64,000 nucleotides of DNA. Source: Breviolum minutum Mf 1.05b.01 (Eukaryota; Sar; Dinophyceae; Suessiales; Symbiodiniaceae). Below, piece after piece: positions 1 through 12,929 of the stretch. The notes below the pieces were generated by a model. That model did no database searches, was not told where the DNA came from, and worked only from the letters and a program-made list of their open reading frames with translations. Position numbers and translations under genes: made by a program. The stretch covers positions 145,519 through 209,518 of the forward strand of contig DF240452.1 of assembly GCA_000507305.1 (NCBI GenBank), given 5' to 3'. Positions within the stretch are counted from its first letter, which is position 1. Each line of letters opens with the position of its first letter.

Positions 1-2475
1 AGTTGTGATTCCCACCACTTGTAGATCCATTGTTTTAAACATTTTAAACCACTCTCATCTAATTACCTGCCGAGATCCCAGCAAAGAAAACATACAGATT
101 TTTCACTCCAATAAAGGGGGTGCTATTTCTTCAAACCCGGCGGCCATTCCAAAGATACGAATTCAACGAGTGAGAGACATTGCTTGATACGGATATGGCT
201 AAATGAATCTCTATAGCTACTATTTTTCTGAATGGCGATATTGCACCCGTTCCACTTTAAGATAGAGGCTCAACTTTCACTGGCAGCTGTAATCCCTTGG
301 GCAGTTGGATCAGGTATCATTCCACTAAACCACGCTTACAAGTTTTACAAGTGAACGCCTGATCGCTTTCGTTGGCAGCTGCAGGTTCTAGCTTTGACTT
401 GTGCAGCTTATTGGAAGACCACATTGTCGCCCCGAGAAACGGCACAGACAGGAGATTTGGTGGAACTGGTGGAATCGATGCTTGGAGTACACATTATTGT
501 TTGAAACGTTGAAATTGAGTATTGTTTCTATGCAGACATTTGATGACAGGTTGCATTTGAATGAAGATACTGTGACACTTTAAAGGATTTGCCAAAGGCG
601 TTGCTATAAATCAAGTGAGAAGCCATCAAAACCACCAGAAGAATGATAGTTACAAGTACTTTCACAGCAATAAACATCTTTGGACCTCAAGGTTGTAAAT
701 ACAGCCAGGGCCAGAAAGGCACCATTTGTTATAGTTTTTTGTTCACCAACTTTCATATGAAACGATTGGGAATGGCCCTTCATCCCACACCCGGCCTCTT
801 TGCGGCCGGCCGCACCCCGAGGACACTTACACTCTGTCCCAGCGTCGATTGCGGACAGTTCGCCCAGGCGAAAAAAAGGGGAACTTGCAAAGGTGATCCC
901 TCCTCCGATGATTGCTTGGAGCATCTTCGTCTGAGATTTTGAGGAAAATTTGGAGGAACATGTTTGAAACAACTCCTCTCAGAACAGCCGTTTCCAACAA
1001 AAAACAACAAATAGAAGCGAGCCAACGATTTTTTCTATGATTCTTGTGCAAGCTTGCAAGTTGACGGAAACTGTAAGCTGATTTTGTGGGTTGAATTGAG
1101 GGACTTCAGTACCTCAGGACTTCTTTGCCGGATAATTTTTGCGAAAGGAACCGGTTGTCTTGAATCTGTGTTCTATCACCTCCTAACTTCTATAGTGATT
1201 CAAGGTTAGGATAGGTCTGATGGGAAAAGAAAAGCCACATATTTGCTTTTTGTTTGTGCTTCCACCATTCCCTTTTTGGAAAAAATCACCCTCAGCCTCC
1301 ACCTGTCCCTTTATTTTTGGAAGAAGGTTCATGTTTAATAAGCACCACATATGTTGTTCCAATGGTTGGCAACCACTCCACAGAAAATCGCCTTGGGGTG
1401 AAATTTCCAGGGTGCAGGAGCTTTGCTTATGAAAATCCTTGGGTTGTTTGGCTTCACCTAGGGTTCCAGTCAAACATTTTGGTGCTAAATGCAGTTTTGT
1501 ACTAACAATGGTACGGTATTATTCTGGTGGTTGCTATTGGCGCTGTGGTTCACCATGATTTACCCAGATGTTTTCATTTTCCCACTCGCTCAGGAGCTGT
1601 TGCGAAGCCATTCACTGCCATGATATTGTAGCTGATCTGTTATAGTGTTTGTATGTGTTTGTTTCTTTTGCATTGTGTTTGCTTGATGTTATAATAGCGC
1701 AATATATTTGTTAATAACATTTGTTTAATGTTAATTATATACATGCATGTTGCTGATCAGCCTGTTGACACTGCCTTCGTATGCTGTCTTGACTGTGGTG
1801 AAGCACCCTTCATCCAAAAGCGGCTAAGAACTGCAACCTAAGGAGACCCATAATCCTCAAAACGAGTTAGCAGATCCATGTTTTATCTTTACCTGCACCT
1901 GGGCAAAGCAAACTGTTCACCAGCAGCAGCAACAGCAACAACAGCAACGTCAACAGCGACGACAATATCATGGAGAACAGGACCAACAAGACAAAAGACA
2001 AGAGGCAACTATGAACAGCAGCGATACCATTAGCAATAACAGCACAACCGTGTTCAGTATGCTCTTCAATTAACATTGGTCTAGCCAAATAGTTGAAAGC
2101 AAACTCAGCCAAGGTCACCCCAAAGGGTGCGGAAACAAAGAGGAGTCCTCCTCAAAGGGCCTTAGATTTGGTTGTAAAATTAGCTTCAACTTTGCAGATT
2201 GGTATTTCTTGCTGATTATTGTCATTTGCTGTTTATCAACTATTCTTTATGATTGCCTAGCATCGTCACCACCACCATCACCACTATCACCAACGTCATC
2301 ATCATTTTCATCATCCTCATCCTCATCCTCATCATCAGCCTCCTCATCATCATGTTCAAGTTCATGTTCAAGTTCATGGTATGTTCATCATTTTCATTAT
2401 GGACATCCTCACCGACATCATCGTTATTATCATCATCATGTTTATTTTCATTTGCATCATGGACGTCCTCATCAA

Positions 2476-2507
<32 letters not shown>

Positions 2508-2524
2508 ACATCATCATCATCATC

Positions 2525-2588
<64 letters not shown>

Positions 2589-4171
2589 CCATCACTACAA
2601 ACTAGCTTGGCCCACGCCTTCATTTTCTTGACATTTTTTCAGTCAAGCAATGGTATCAAAGCGAAATCTCCAATTCAAACTGGCTTTGAATGTTTGGGAA
2701 GTTACTTGAAAAATGAACTGAACCACTAACTTAGACGCTTGGGTCCAGATCCGGTTTTACAAAGGAAGGCTGGAGCTGTTCTGCGAATCTCGGGGGCATC
2801 TTCGCTTCTAGGAGACTTGGCAGCACAGGTTCTCCTTAAACAGTTCCATCACGACATGCTGACATGCAAACATCATGGCTTGACATGGTTTGACATCATA
2901 TTATGGCACCTTCAAAAGGGAAACTATGTACAGGATTCTCCCTTTTCAAGATCATCCTCACTTCAAGGTGTTTGGCAATGGACTTGTGGATGGGGCCCAA
3001 AGTTCTTGCAAGCTTGAAATTTACGTAGGGATCCTATACCAAAATGTAGGTGGTGGATTCGTCTCCATTTGAAAAGTATTAAGCCACTTAGATTCTCAAA
3101 GAACAAGTCAAACCATCACTAGGAAACATTGTAGCAAATGAGATCTCCGGCAAAGGTGTTTCATTGCCATACCTAATGTTTCTGGCCCATGAGTCTCTGG
3201 CCCATCCAAATCGCACATTTTTTAATTTGTCAGGCCCGTTGTGACTTATGGGGTGTAAGGATGTGGGGGCTTTGCTCTTGAAAGGCATACAAGGTTTCCC
3301 TAAGGGATGTTTGAGGTGCCGAATTTTGAGACACATATTGGATGCTGGCTAGTTTCCTGCCAGTTCATTTACCTCTTGTGAAAGACGCTCGTGCAATCAT
3401 GTCATGACGTCGATTCAAATTTGAATTCCAACCTGGAAACATCCAAGATGCCATTTGATTTGTTGATGGTTCCCGATCACTTCTGCATATCTTCACTGCC
3501 TCCATTTACGGATTCAAAATGATGACAGTGCTTCCTGCAATAAGACCTGTTATCAACACCATCATCAAGTCCTTTCATTTCAGCAGGTGGACGGGGGAGC
3601 AGTTTGTTGGGAATCCTTTCTTGGTCATGACACTGTCACAGCTGTTTTCAAAGAACAGTCTAAATCACCAAGAGTCCTGCTTTGGTTAGGGGGATTTGAT
3701 GGGGATTGGTCTACATCTTGCCAGGGTTTGACAAACAAGATGTGTTCTATTTGTTTTATCGTTGGGTATGATTATTACTTTCATTTTGGATGCACATGTG
3801 GTGTACATGTTGCACATGTTATGCAGTTTGTATATTTAGAGTAGTTGTTAATTTGTTTTTTCATTATCATTTATATTTGTTTCTTCGTTTATTGACAGAG
3901 GGGCAAAGAGAACGTCGAAGCATCCCTCCAATTTTGAAACTTTCAGGACAGTTCCAGCCGGCTTGGAAGGGCTCCACCGACATCGAAAGCTTTGCCAGGG
4001 GGAAGTGTCTTGGCCTCCGTGTTTGAGGTGCAATGACATGGGATTTAGTCGTTTCCAGGGAATGCCTTAGGACCTTCTTATCATTTTCTTTAGGCATGGG
4101 TCCGATTTCCTCTCAGATTCCATCAGAACTTCCACTTTGGGCAGCCAGGACGTATTCCAAGAGCAACCAAG
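1..4171. other. No gene supported; simple repeats and weak exon-like pieces
   Basis: I see no recognisable protein domain here. One stretch at about 822-870 reads as a short basic peptide on the + strand after an AG|G acceptor, and another near 3950-4050 reads as a Cys-containing peptide. Neither could be joined in phase to a neighbour. The longest frames come from the trinucleotide repeat at 2.2-2.6 kb and are not credible proteins. This may be the upstream part of the gene whose exons begin at 4172, or intergenic DNA. Confidence 0.4.
2268..2592. repeat. (CAT)n/(TCA)n microsatellite, imperfect then pure
   Basis: A run of CAT/TCA/ATC trinucleotides, interrupted at the left end and almost pure from about 2473 to 2592. 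It gives frames of poly-His, poly-Ser and poly-Ile on + and of poly-Asp and poly-Met on -, which explains several spurious ORFs. No splice-compatible exon overlaps it. Confidence 0.95.
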
Positions 4172-4711
4172 GGAAAAGATGTTGAAAGCCCATCTCCCAT
4201 GAAAGCCATGTTTGATTGGAAGGGTTCGGTGGTAAGCATGGCTATGATTCACCATGAATTATAAAGCACATGGGATATCTTTGAGTTGAATGTTTAAGCG
4301 TAGTTTTCAGATTATTTTCAGGATGATGTAAGCCTAATTCCATTTTCAACACTTGCAAAGAACGGTTCCATCATTGTCTCGTTTCCCAATGATGTACGGG
4401 ATGGTGCACGTACAGTTGCATCCAACACCAAGGTGATGGTTGCCATCCATTTTTAGTCCACATTAAATTTGTGGAAGATGATTCAATTTGAGGGCACTTT
4501 TCCAAGTTGCAATTGGAGCACCCCTACCGGAATTTGCAAAAACCCACAGGATCTAATGATTGGTCCAGTCATTTGGAGATAGAGTTTGTGTTCCTCAAGT
4601 GACCCTTGATGTCCTGATCTCGTATGACATCCATTTTCCAAAAAACCAAGGAGGAGTGCAAAGATCGATGCTGTCAAGCTACGTGCGCAGAAACTATCTG
4701 TGAATCGCCGA
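4172..4711 (+). CDS. Exons of an unrecognised gene (three candidate exons, last one Cys-rich)
   Basis: Three phase-compatible exons: 4172-4231, 4322-4432 (37 codons) and one starting at 4651. The first two are separated by a GT donor and a CAG|G acceptor. Each begins after AG|G, as in the well-supported genes of this window. The middle exon reads through Ser/Ile-rich sequence containing NGSIIVSFPNDV. The third has a run of six cysteines in about 17 residues (ECKDRCCQATC...C), a spacing seen in small extracellular disulfide modules, but I cannot name the family. The end of the third exon is uncertain, and so are the true start and stop of the gene. Function unknown. Confidence 0.4.
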
Positions 4712-5528
4712 TGCTTGCCTTCAACAAAGATGAATCAATGATTGATTCCCCTCATAAAATGTCACACTGGCAGCTGGGTAGCTACATTGTTTCACTTGGA
4801 TTGAATATCAATAAACCTCTGGCTGCCCAACAAGAAGGGGGATTTGATGTTGGGCCCGGCAACTGGCAAGGAGGCTTTAAGGAGCTTTAAAGTTTGAAAC
4901 CATTGTAGCTATATCATGTGCCGTGTTTCTGGTAACCAAACCATTGCAACCAGTAAAATATGAGTGCTCCAACAACCGAGTGTCCTGTACCAGCAAATGA
5001 GCTGTTTTGTAATGAACTGGTTGATGATAGGAGGAAGGCTAATTGAAATGACGATGGTACCCTTGGAACATATGACATTATATATATATATAGTTGCTTG
5101 AAGAGGGTGAAGGTCAATATTGAAGTCTCATACTTCATATACTGCCGGAATTTGGATCCAAGCGACTGAGCAACTGGTTGGTGGTTGAGCACTAGCCAGC
5201 CACAAATCTGCCATATGGTAGACGATGGATGTTGGAAAGTGTCACTGCAGCTTGAGACTGTTGTGTGAGGGGATGCTAATGAGATAATCACTGGGTGTAT
5301 GCTGGATTGGATTCCCATTTCCACCTAAACTTACTTCACTGTTGGGGAGCTTGCAATACGTTTTTTCAGTCAAATCATCCTCATCGTGACATGTGTTCCA
5401 ATTTACTCTCCAACTAATCATGGATGGTTTTTGCAGCATCGCCAGATTTTCATCTGTGGGTTGCTTGGAGATGGAGAAACATAGGAAAGATACACCCAAC
5501 AATTAACAGCTTGTCTCGACGTGACGAG

Positions 5529-5595
5529 GTACCTTTTCAAGCGTCCCTTCCCACCGAAGAAATGCACGTTTTCGACCTGCCAGCAACCTGGCGTG
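5529..5595 (+). CDS. Candidate internal exon, unrecognised protein
   Basis: A 67-base segment between GAG|G and a GT donor (phase 0 in, phase 1 out). It encodes a 22-residue peptide containing TEEMHVFDLPATW. Its composition is protein-like, and it sits downstream of the exons at 4172-4711 on the same strand. It could belong to that gene, but I could not join the two in phase without a missing exon. Function unknown. Confidence 0.3.
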
Positions 5596-7178
5596 GTAGG
5601 ATTCCCCGTTGAGTGATAACAAGTGAGTTCTTTAGAAATTGTTGCCCAATTTTGGGAGCTTGTGGATACGTTCTGCGTCACCAACTGCAATGATTTCATG
5701 CAGAACTGGAAAAAATGTTGCGTTTCCTTTTTTAGACGTATACTGTAGACTGATTACGGCTGGTTGCTCCTGAAGCTTCTCCCAAATATTTCTTGAAGGT
5801 GAAATTATGCCATTTCATTCGCCCAAATTTGACAAAATTGAAGCAGGCAAAACAACATTTTGTTCAAATGGTGTTGTCTCGCCAATTTTGGACATGCCCA
5901 CATCCCATAGAAGATACGATTTTTTGGTCATTTGTAAATCGTATTTGTATGTATATATATATATATGTGTGTATTATTTTGTTGTGATTATTTAATTACT
6001 GCATATTAGAGCTCCAATATAACAGCGAGTGTTCTCCAAGTGAGGTAAGGCCCCCCTTTCGAACATCATCTGACTCTGAGGAAACATGGGCTTTTGAGGC
6101 TTAAATTTCAACCCTATAACAAACCAAAAAATCTGGGCATTGCCCCAGAAGAGGAGATTCCAATCATTTGAGAAGAGGTCATCTTCCTTCATTTCGATGT
6201 TTCTATACCCGGCTGTGTAGGCTCATACAAGCTTTGACGATTCAACCTCCAAGGCAACAATGCTGCTATGACGAAGCTTATTGTGGGAATGGTCTTAATG
6301 CTTGGTCTTCAGCATGCAAAGCAGGAAAGACCAAAGAGATGTACCTCGGTTGTCAAGTGGACTCAAAAAATGGATGATAATATGGAAAAATGGCATCATT
6401 TTGCACGAAGGAGATGGTGGTTTTGTTGCAACAGGATTCACCCCCGCCCCCCCAAATGTTCTGACAGAAGGAAGTTGCTTCAACTTACATTTCGACCAGA
6501 AAGTCACAAGGCAGTTGAAAAAAAAAAACATAAACTTAGGGTGAACTTTTATCCTGACTTTAAAGTCGCCTTACCAAAAAAAAGGGATGGTTAGGTTGAA
6601 AATTATATAACAATTATGCATTTTCCCCCCCCAGAAATGGCTGGTTCCATCAAAGCTGTTTTTTTAGCGATATGTGATATGTGTTGGATATTGTTGGATT
6701 GCGCGGTTGCTATACCACTTTGATTGTTATAGTGAAGTGTGTATTCATTTGTATCCAATGTTTCTATGCCAAACCAATGCATCGCAGGTGGTGTGAGGAA
6801 GAGCTTGATGTCACAAGATCCGAACTGACACAAGATCAATGGCACTTTGGCTGCTTCCATGGTACACTCTGGTAAACCAACATGGCTGGCTGGAAAAGGG
6901 GCGATGGAAGAAGATGCATGTGTCATTGAAACCATTTGTTTACCGGAGCCCATGTTGTTTTTTCTCACTGACTCGTGCTTTGGCATTCTAACGCAGCACC
7001 CCACAAACCACCAATTGTCAATTGATATCATTCACCAGCCGTTACACTCCCTAAAACTAACACAGCCCCTAAAAATGGTCATTTCCAATAGGATTCCAAT
7101 AGGAATCTCTCTTCCAGGGGTCTATTTTCAGGGGCAAACTGGTGTTCCTGTTCCCCGAGGAATCATTTGGTCTACAAG

Positions 7179-7237
7179 GCGGTAAAGGATGGAACACTTC
7201 CACCTGGTTGTGAAGAGGATGATGCCTGGAGTTGCAG
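7179..7237 (+). CDS. Candidate internal exon, unrecognised protein
   Basis: A 59-base open segment between AAG|G and a GT donor (phase 0 in, phase 2 out), reading AVKDGTLPPGCEEDDAWSC. The acidic, Trp/Cys-containing peptide looks coding, unlike the surrounding AT-rich DNA. No neighbouring exon could be joined with certainty. Between 5596 and 7178, and between 7238 and 8304, I see nothing else I can support. Confidence 0.3.
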
Positions 7238-8304
7238 GTGGAAGTTGGGCCAGTGGGGATACTGAGAATACCTCCTGTCATTGTGTAAAGATGTGTTTGG
7301 CCTTTGATGGTGCAGACAAAATTAGATGTTGTGAATCAGAAGCTTTCAGAATTTTTGTGATTTTGATAGGTAGTCTAGAGGTATTTTACCAACCCTGGGA
7401 TGTTGCATGAGAAGTACGTCGACCTTGGGACAGGGTCTTTTCTGCCTCACCTTGTTTTTTTCTGCCAGGGATAATCTACACTACGGCATTGTCTCTTAGC
7501 TGTTGATGGGCCGGGAGACGGCTGGCTTTCTGACCGGAGCTCTTAGCATTGGGGATCTGGGAATCTTTAGGCCATTTGGCAGTACTGTATTCAGCTAGAA
7601 GGGGGAATGGCCCAAGTTACAAGCTGAAAGCTGGTTCAATCAGGCAGTCACATACCCAGATGCTTCTGCAAGTGCTTTATGTAAACAATTGTAAACATTT
7701 ATCTACTTTTGCTTGAATTTGCAGCATATGTTGCGATGTCAAGTCTATGTTCCGAAAATAAGAAATGGAGCGGTTGGGATAGATGTCAAGACTAGGTTTT
7801 CATGTTGTAAGTTGTATGTATCTTAATTCGTCGTCTTGCGGACGAGTTGTCTTCCAATTGCCAAGACAAGTATGGGAATCTAGGGGTGCTAGTGGCCAAT
7901 CTTATTGGTTTAGGTTTAACCTGATAATATACCTAACTTGGATGTTTAATGTATTTGTCCCTCTTCAAAACCCTTCAGATCTTCAGGGATTGAATGTTCA
8001 CATGTCTCACACAATATAAAGCCAAATCACTGAATGATCATCTAAAGCGCCCAAACTTACATGTTTATCAGCTTCCGAAGCGGCTCGTCAGCCATTCTTT
8101 GCAGGACCAACCGAGAAAGGTAAGTTCATGGATATTCAATAACCCAAGTCACTAATCCATTTTCCACCAACCCGTCCAAATTCTCCATGTTCTCTCCCCA
8201 CATCTTAACCTCAAATCACTAATTTCCCGTTTCCTTCGCCAGCCAACCCCTACACCCTCCACGCGCCGCAGCTCAACGTCTTCACGCTGCACAAGAGCGA
8301 CGAG

Positions 8305-8372
8305 GGCGTCAGCGTGAATTCGGTGGCAGTGGTGCCGGGAGCGACTGAAGCCTTGAGTGGTGGAGACGACCA
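8305..8372 (+). CDS. Candidate WD40/beta-propeller blade exon
   Basis: The exon starts after GAG|G and reads GVSVNSVAVVPGATEAL then SGGDD, the layout of a WD40 strand-turn (hydrophobic strand, PG turn, SGG.D). The last exon of the WD40 gene at 18200-18315 has a similar stretch (VNSLAVNPG). GC-rich sequence continues upstream to about 8243, so the exon may start earlier. GA donors are available at the end in phase 0. It may be part of the same large propeller gene or of a separate one; linkage is not proven. Confidence 0.4.
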
Positions 8373-9228
8373 GCAGGCCGAGAACCCGTAGCGTTTGGGA
8401 TGGGTTTTGAGAATTGTACCCTTTGGATTCCTACATCCGAACTGACTATGATACTTCCAACAAATACGTACCAATTTGTGTGAAAGATCACGATCAACCA
8501 CGCAGTTCTTCAATGTCACATTGGGGGTTTGTTTGAGAACATGAAATCTACCAATAGCCAACTGTTGGTTGGGGTTGTTGCCACTATAGGTTTCGAACCC
8601 TTGGCCTAAGAGATATGCCCCGGAGGTTTGAAGGCCTTTTGGAAGATTGGGGCTAGTAGACCAGTATTTACAAAGTCAAATGGCAAAATGTTCAGTTGAG
8701 GTTGTTTCCACTCCGCTGGCTTTATACGATTTCTTTCTGGGGAATCCAATCCTTAAGGAAATTGGACATAGTTTCCAGCAACACCTGTCATTGTAACCAC
8801 TTGGGGTGAATTACAGGTTTGAGACTCAACAATTGAACAGCCCTGCCTCCAAACATGAAAGTGGAGATTTCTGAATGAGAAAAAGAAAAGCATCAACCTT
8901 GGAGACATTCACAACTCCCTGATCCCAAGGTCTTCAAGTGGCGCATTGCTGAAGGAAATTTGGGTTTGTTGAGGAATTACTCATCACATACCTCAGCGCT
9001 TTTGCAAGTTGCCTTGGCCAAGTCCAGCAGTTGTTTCTTCTGGTTGAAAGCTACTGTGTGTTTAAAAAACAGACCTTGCCTTATTTCAAACAGAATCCTT
9101 CAATCAGGATGGACCATGATTTTATAAGTTGATTTTCGGGAAGTTAGCATCATCAATTTTCCTACAGAAGTGATGTAGTATTATCATTAAATCATGGATC
9201 ATGGATGACAACAACCTTTTCCAAACAG

Positions 9229-9357
9229 GCAACCAACTTCAAATCGACAGGGGATCCTTCCCACTTCGCCACTGCTACCGTTGCTTCTAAGGTTGCCCCG
9301 TTCCACGATGCAACCTTTTTCTGTGCTGCCACTAAAAAGGAGGCCATCGTTTGGTTG
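9229..9357 (+). CDS. Candidate beta-propeller exon
   Basis: A 43-codon open segment between ACAG|G and a GT donor, phase 0 at both ends. It contains VAPFHDATFFCAATKKEAIVW, shown here only as a landmark. The pattern of a hydrophobic strand, Asp/His turn, Cys-Ala-Ala strand and closing V-W is like one WD40 blade. Phase is compatible with the exon at 8305. Family assignment rests on pattern only. Confidence 0.35.
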
Positions 9358-10984
9358 GTACAGGCGAGACCTGGGTGCTAAGTCGGAGTTGGTGCATGAG
9401 ATGAGATCCAAAAAGTATCTACACACATGTATATTTTATTTATATTTATATTACAAATATACCTTTCCAAACCAACAAATCTGCCTGGAAATCGTCTTTT
9501 TGCTGGGAAATTCATAGCTGCACTTGGCTATACCGACCCTAAGAAAATAATAGAAGATGAACCCCCCCAAAAAAACAAGGAATCTACCATGACCTCCAAT
9601 CATTAGATGAAACATGGCCATTTTGTCATTCAAAGGGTTGGTTTGGAGGAACCGGCTTTTCAAAGGTCAGGTTTAGAATCACGCCACCGGGGAAGCTCCC
9701 GCTACAGGCAGGACATGATTTTACCGATTCCATGGACACTTGGCGTTTCAGATGAGAGGGATGGGACGCAAATCTATGGAATCTATACGTGGCTTTTCTA
9801 TGGTTCACAAAGTTTGATGGATGTTGGGTTTTCAATGGGAAACAACCAAATCAAAGGGCCACTTTTATAAGCATGTTCGTGGATTGCAAAATCGCCATTC
9901 AAAAATCAATGCCTTTACACAGGATGGGCGCATCCAATCCTGATTTTGAAATCAGTTCCAGGCATCCACAGCTTAAATTAATGCAAACATACCTAAAAGC
10001 CCATACATTAGACTTTGGGGGCCTGGCCCCTCTATTTCTAAGACTTCTTCAAGAAGCTCAAAAGGATGGGCACATTGGATGTTGACCTACCAAGTTCTGG
10101 ACTCTGTGAATTGTGAAAAGGTGATGCTTGAAGATGATTGAAAACTTCAAACAACAAGAACATCCTTTACATTCATACCACCGTTGGTTTTGGTCCCAGG
10201 ATTCTGAATCAAGGAATTCCCAAAGATATTCATTGTCGCTTCAGACAGTTTCCAATTGCTTGCATGCCGTTGGACCCTGAATGTATGACTTACCAGGCCA
10301 TCCCTTATTTGGAACATCCCTCAAAACACCACTCCAAATAGTTACATGATAAAAAATCCCAGGGAGCTCATGAAAAGCAATGGAAGCAGCACAGTCGCCA
10401 TGATGATTCGGATCTTGCTCTTTAAGAATATCATAATCCAACTCAGTAGTTCCGACATCACATGACCCCAGACCCCATGAGGTCGTTGTTTGGTGAACGC
10501 CCCCGAGCTACATCCAACTCCCATGTAGCGCTTGTTCATCTACTGAGTATATGGATCTTGTTGGTTTTGAGGCCCCTACAAAACAAGCATGTTTGGGGTT
10601 GGGGCATATAGATGTACAGTATATAGTCTTCAATCTTCTTTTGTACTATCATTTGCCTAGATTTGTATAGTCTAGAAGCAGCAACAGCAACCATTGCAAC
10701 AGACCATGTCACATCACGATTTTTCAAACTTGACCATGAGTCATGGTATAAGTGGCAAGACTGTAACAACCTTTACTCGGGAGGCCTGTCATTATAGTCC
10801 GATTTCGGGTTTGATTCCACCTGGTTAATACGGCAGTAGATATTTTGACATTCCCGTCTCAGTAAACGAGTATGTATTTCAGGAAGGTGCACAGGTACAC
10901 TACACTCCACATCGACCGTGAAGAGTGATCGTCGCCAGTGCAAGGAGATGGAATTTACTCCTGAAGATCCTCGTAAAGATGCAG

Positions 10985-11053
10985 GGCCAGTGTCTGTAAC
11001 AGGATGCATTGGTATCAACGCCTACGAGACAACGGTGGTGGGTTTGAGCAACA
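10985..11053 (+). CDS. Candidate beta-propeller exon
   Basis: An open segment after GCAG|G, phase 1 in and phase 1 out at a GT donor. It reads GPVSVTGCIGINAYETTV followed by VGLSNS, which fits a propeller blade (strand, turn, then a G-S-N motif). Neither neighbour could be joined unambiguously. From 9358 to 10984 and from 11054 to 12882 I find no other segment that I can support. Confidence 0.3.
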
Positions 11054-12882
11054 GTTCCTTGAGACGGCAAGTTGCTGCCAAAATTGTGGTGAAATTAGTT
11101 GACAGGAAAATCCCAGTTGACCTGACAAACATATCACAAGGAAAAACTCTCCATGATATTACTGTATTCATTCAGTGGTAATTGCAAACAGATGGTGAAG
11201 ACATTTTTCCTTTCGGTATGCGATTCTGCTTAGGATCGGTACTGTAGTCTGTATTTTTCCACTTGCAGCATTCAGGAGTCCCATCCTCACACGGAATTTT
11301 TGGAAGTCTCCATTTTGAAAACCTGACACAATGGCAACACATGGGCATCCCCCCCCCAAAAAAAAACACCAAATTACTGAGGTTATGCTGCCTTGTGGGA
11401 GTTTAAAGTGAGCCATTTTCTATCAGTGCCAGTGGATCCAAAATTGGAGTTCCGTTGGGAGATTGAGAAGGACTTTGGCTACTACACGCCACCCGCCTTT
11501 TTACAAACACGCCTTTTTGGATGAATGGTTTGGATCAATGGTGAATTGTTGTAACTCTAAGGACTGGGGAGGTGTTTGACCCTAAGTGAGGGAGAATAGA
11601 AGTCCAATTTTGTGTGGAGCCGACTCCAAGTGCAAACAACTGTTTGACCTTGCAGCTTGAAGGAGAATATGATGAATGATGATGATGATGAAGATGCCTT
11701 CCAACTGGCATTTATGGACTGCCAGGATGCTTTTCCCTGGGCGATTCCTTAAAAATGAAGCCATGGCGTTTTCAATTTGCTCTCAATCACGCTAGACAAG
11801 CGGAAGACTTGAAGTTGTCATGGTCCCAAAGCATCATGATTTATCTACCTGAATTTGGTCGGGGTCAAAGCCATTACCCTTTTTTCTAAATACAATATCG
11901 TATATATATATATAGATACACTTTACTTTCAAATCCAATAGATCGCGAGCTAAAGCCACCAGGAACCTGATTGAACAAACTACATCTTGGTGAGAAATAG
12001 TGAGAAGCGTACCCTTCCAGTGAGAGATTTATATAAGGAAGTGGCCTATTTGGGACACGTCAAGTGACATCAAGAACGCCCTCCTCTCTTGGTGGGAGCA
12101 TCGACGCCCGGCTTTGCTGGCTTAGCTTTGGAGATGCAAGATTTGTTGGGCCATTTTGGGTGAAGAGAATGCTTTTGCTTGTTTATGCCCTGTTGAGTAG
12201 GGGTTCACTATTGGATACATGAAGTGTCGCGAAGTAGCGCTACTGAATTCGACCCAGAGGAGAAACATGAGAGTCATTTCTTTCATCGCTTCAGAGATTC
12301 CCATAGATTCACAATGTGCTGCTTTGATTTGATTCTTGGATAAAAAATGCCTAACGACCACACGTGACCACAACTTTTTTCCGGGGCATATGTTGAGCAA
12401 CGTCATTTGATATTTCACCATGTCAAGAAGTTAAAGGTTTCACTTCTGGTGTTGGGCCTCAGGTTTGTTCAGCCACGAAATTTCCAAGTAACCAACCTAT
12501 TCAAACATAGTTCGGGACCTCACCTCACAGACAACCTTCAAAGGTGTGCTTAGGAGCTGAGAATTGAGCAGAAATGTATCCTTCCATTGTTTGTTGCATC
12601 AATGTCGTGTATTAACCTGCATTTAGATAGTTCAGGGGTGTAGCCGCCTGCCACCGGATGTACCATTCCGGACTCCTCATCCACGCTTTATCAGAAACTT
12701 AACCTGGAAGACTCAACTTCACACTTTCTTGGGGCTAAACTGAGCAATATTAGCAGCAACAGGTCGTGTAATTCCTATAATGACTATCCACGGTTGCTTA
12801 GATTTAACTTTTTCTTGCCAGCCTCACAATGCAAGATCCAGACAAAAGTGACAAAAGCCCTCCAAAGATCAGACATCTCAAG

Positions 12883-12929
12883 GGTGGAACTTGTTCAAGG
12901 GCTACACGGACACGTCCAGACGTCTTGCT
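12883..12929 (+). CDS. Candidate WD40 exon with GH motif
   Basis: A 47-base segment after CAAG|G with a GA donor, phase 2 in and phase 1 out. It reads VELVQGLHGHVQTSC, which matches the start of a WD40 repeat (the G-H dipeptide followed by V and a small or Cys strand residue). It is too short to be sure. An overlapping frame in the same place is also open. Confidence 0.3.

Noticed and set aside
2209-2631. A 140-codon His/Ser-rich frame
   Set aside because: It is only the (CAT)n microsatellite read through; all frames on both strands are open there.
12149-12164. GCCATTTTGGGTGAAG, a 14/16 match to the spliced leader
   Set aside because: Two mismatches, no nearby start codon or exon, and GCCATTTT strings are common in this AT-rich DNA.
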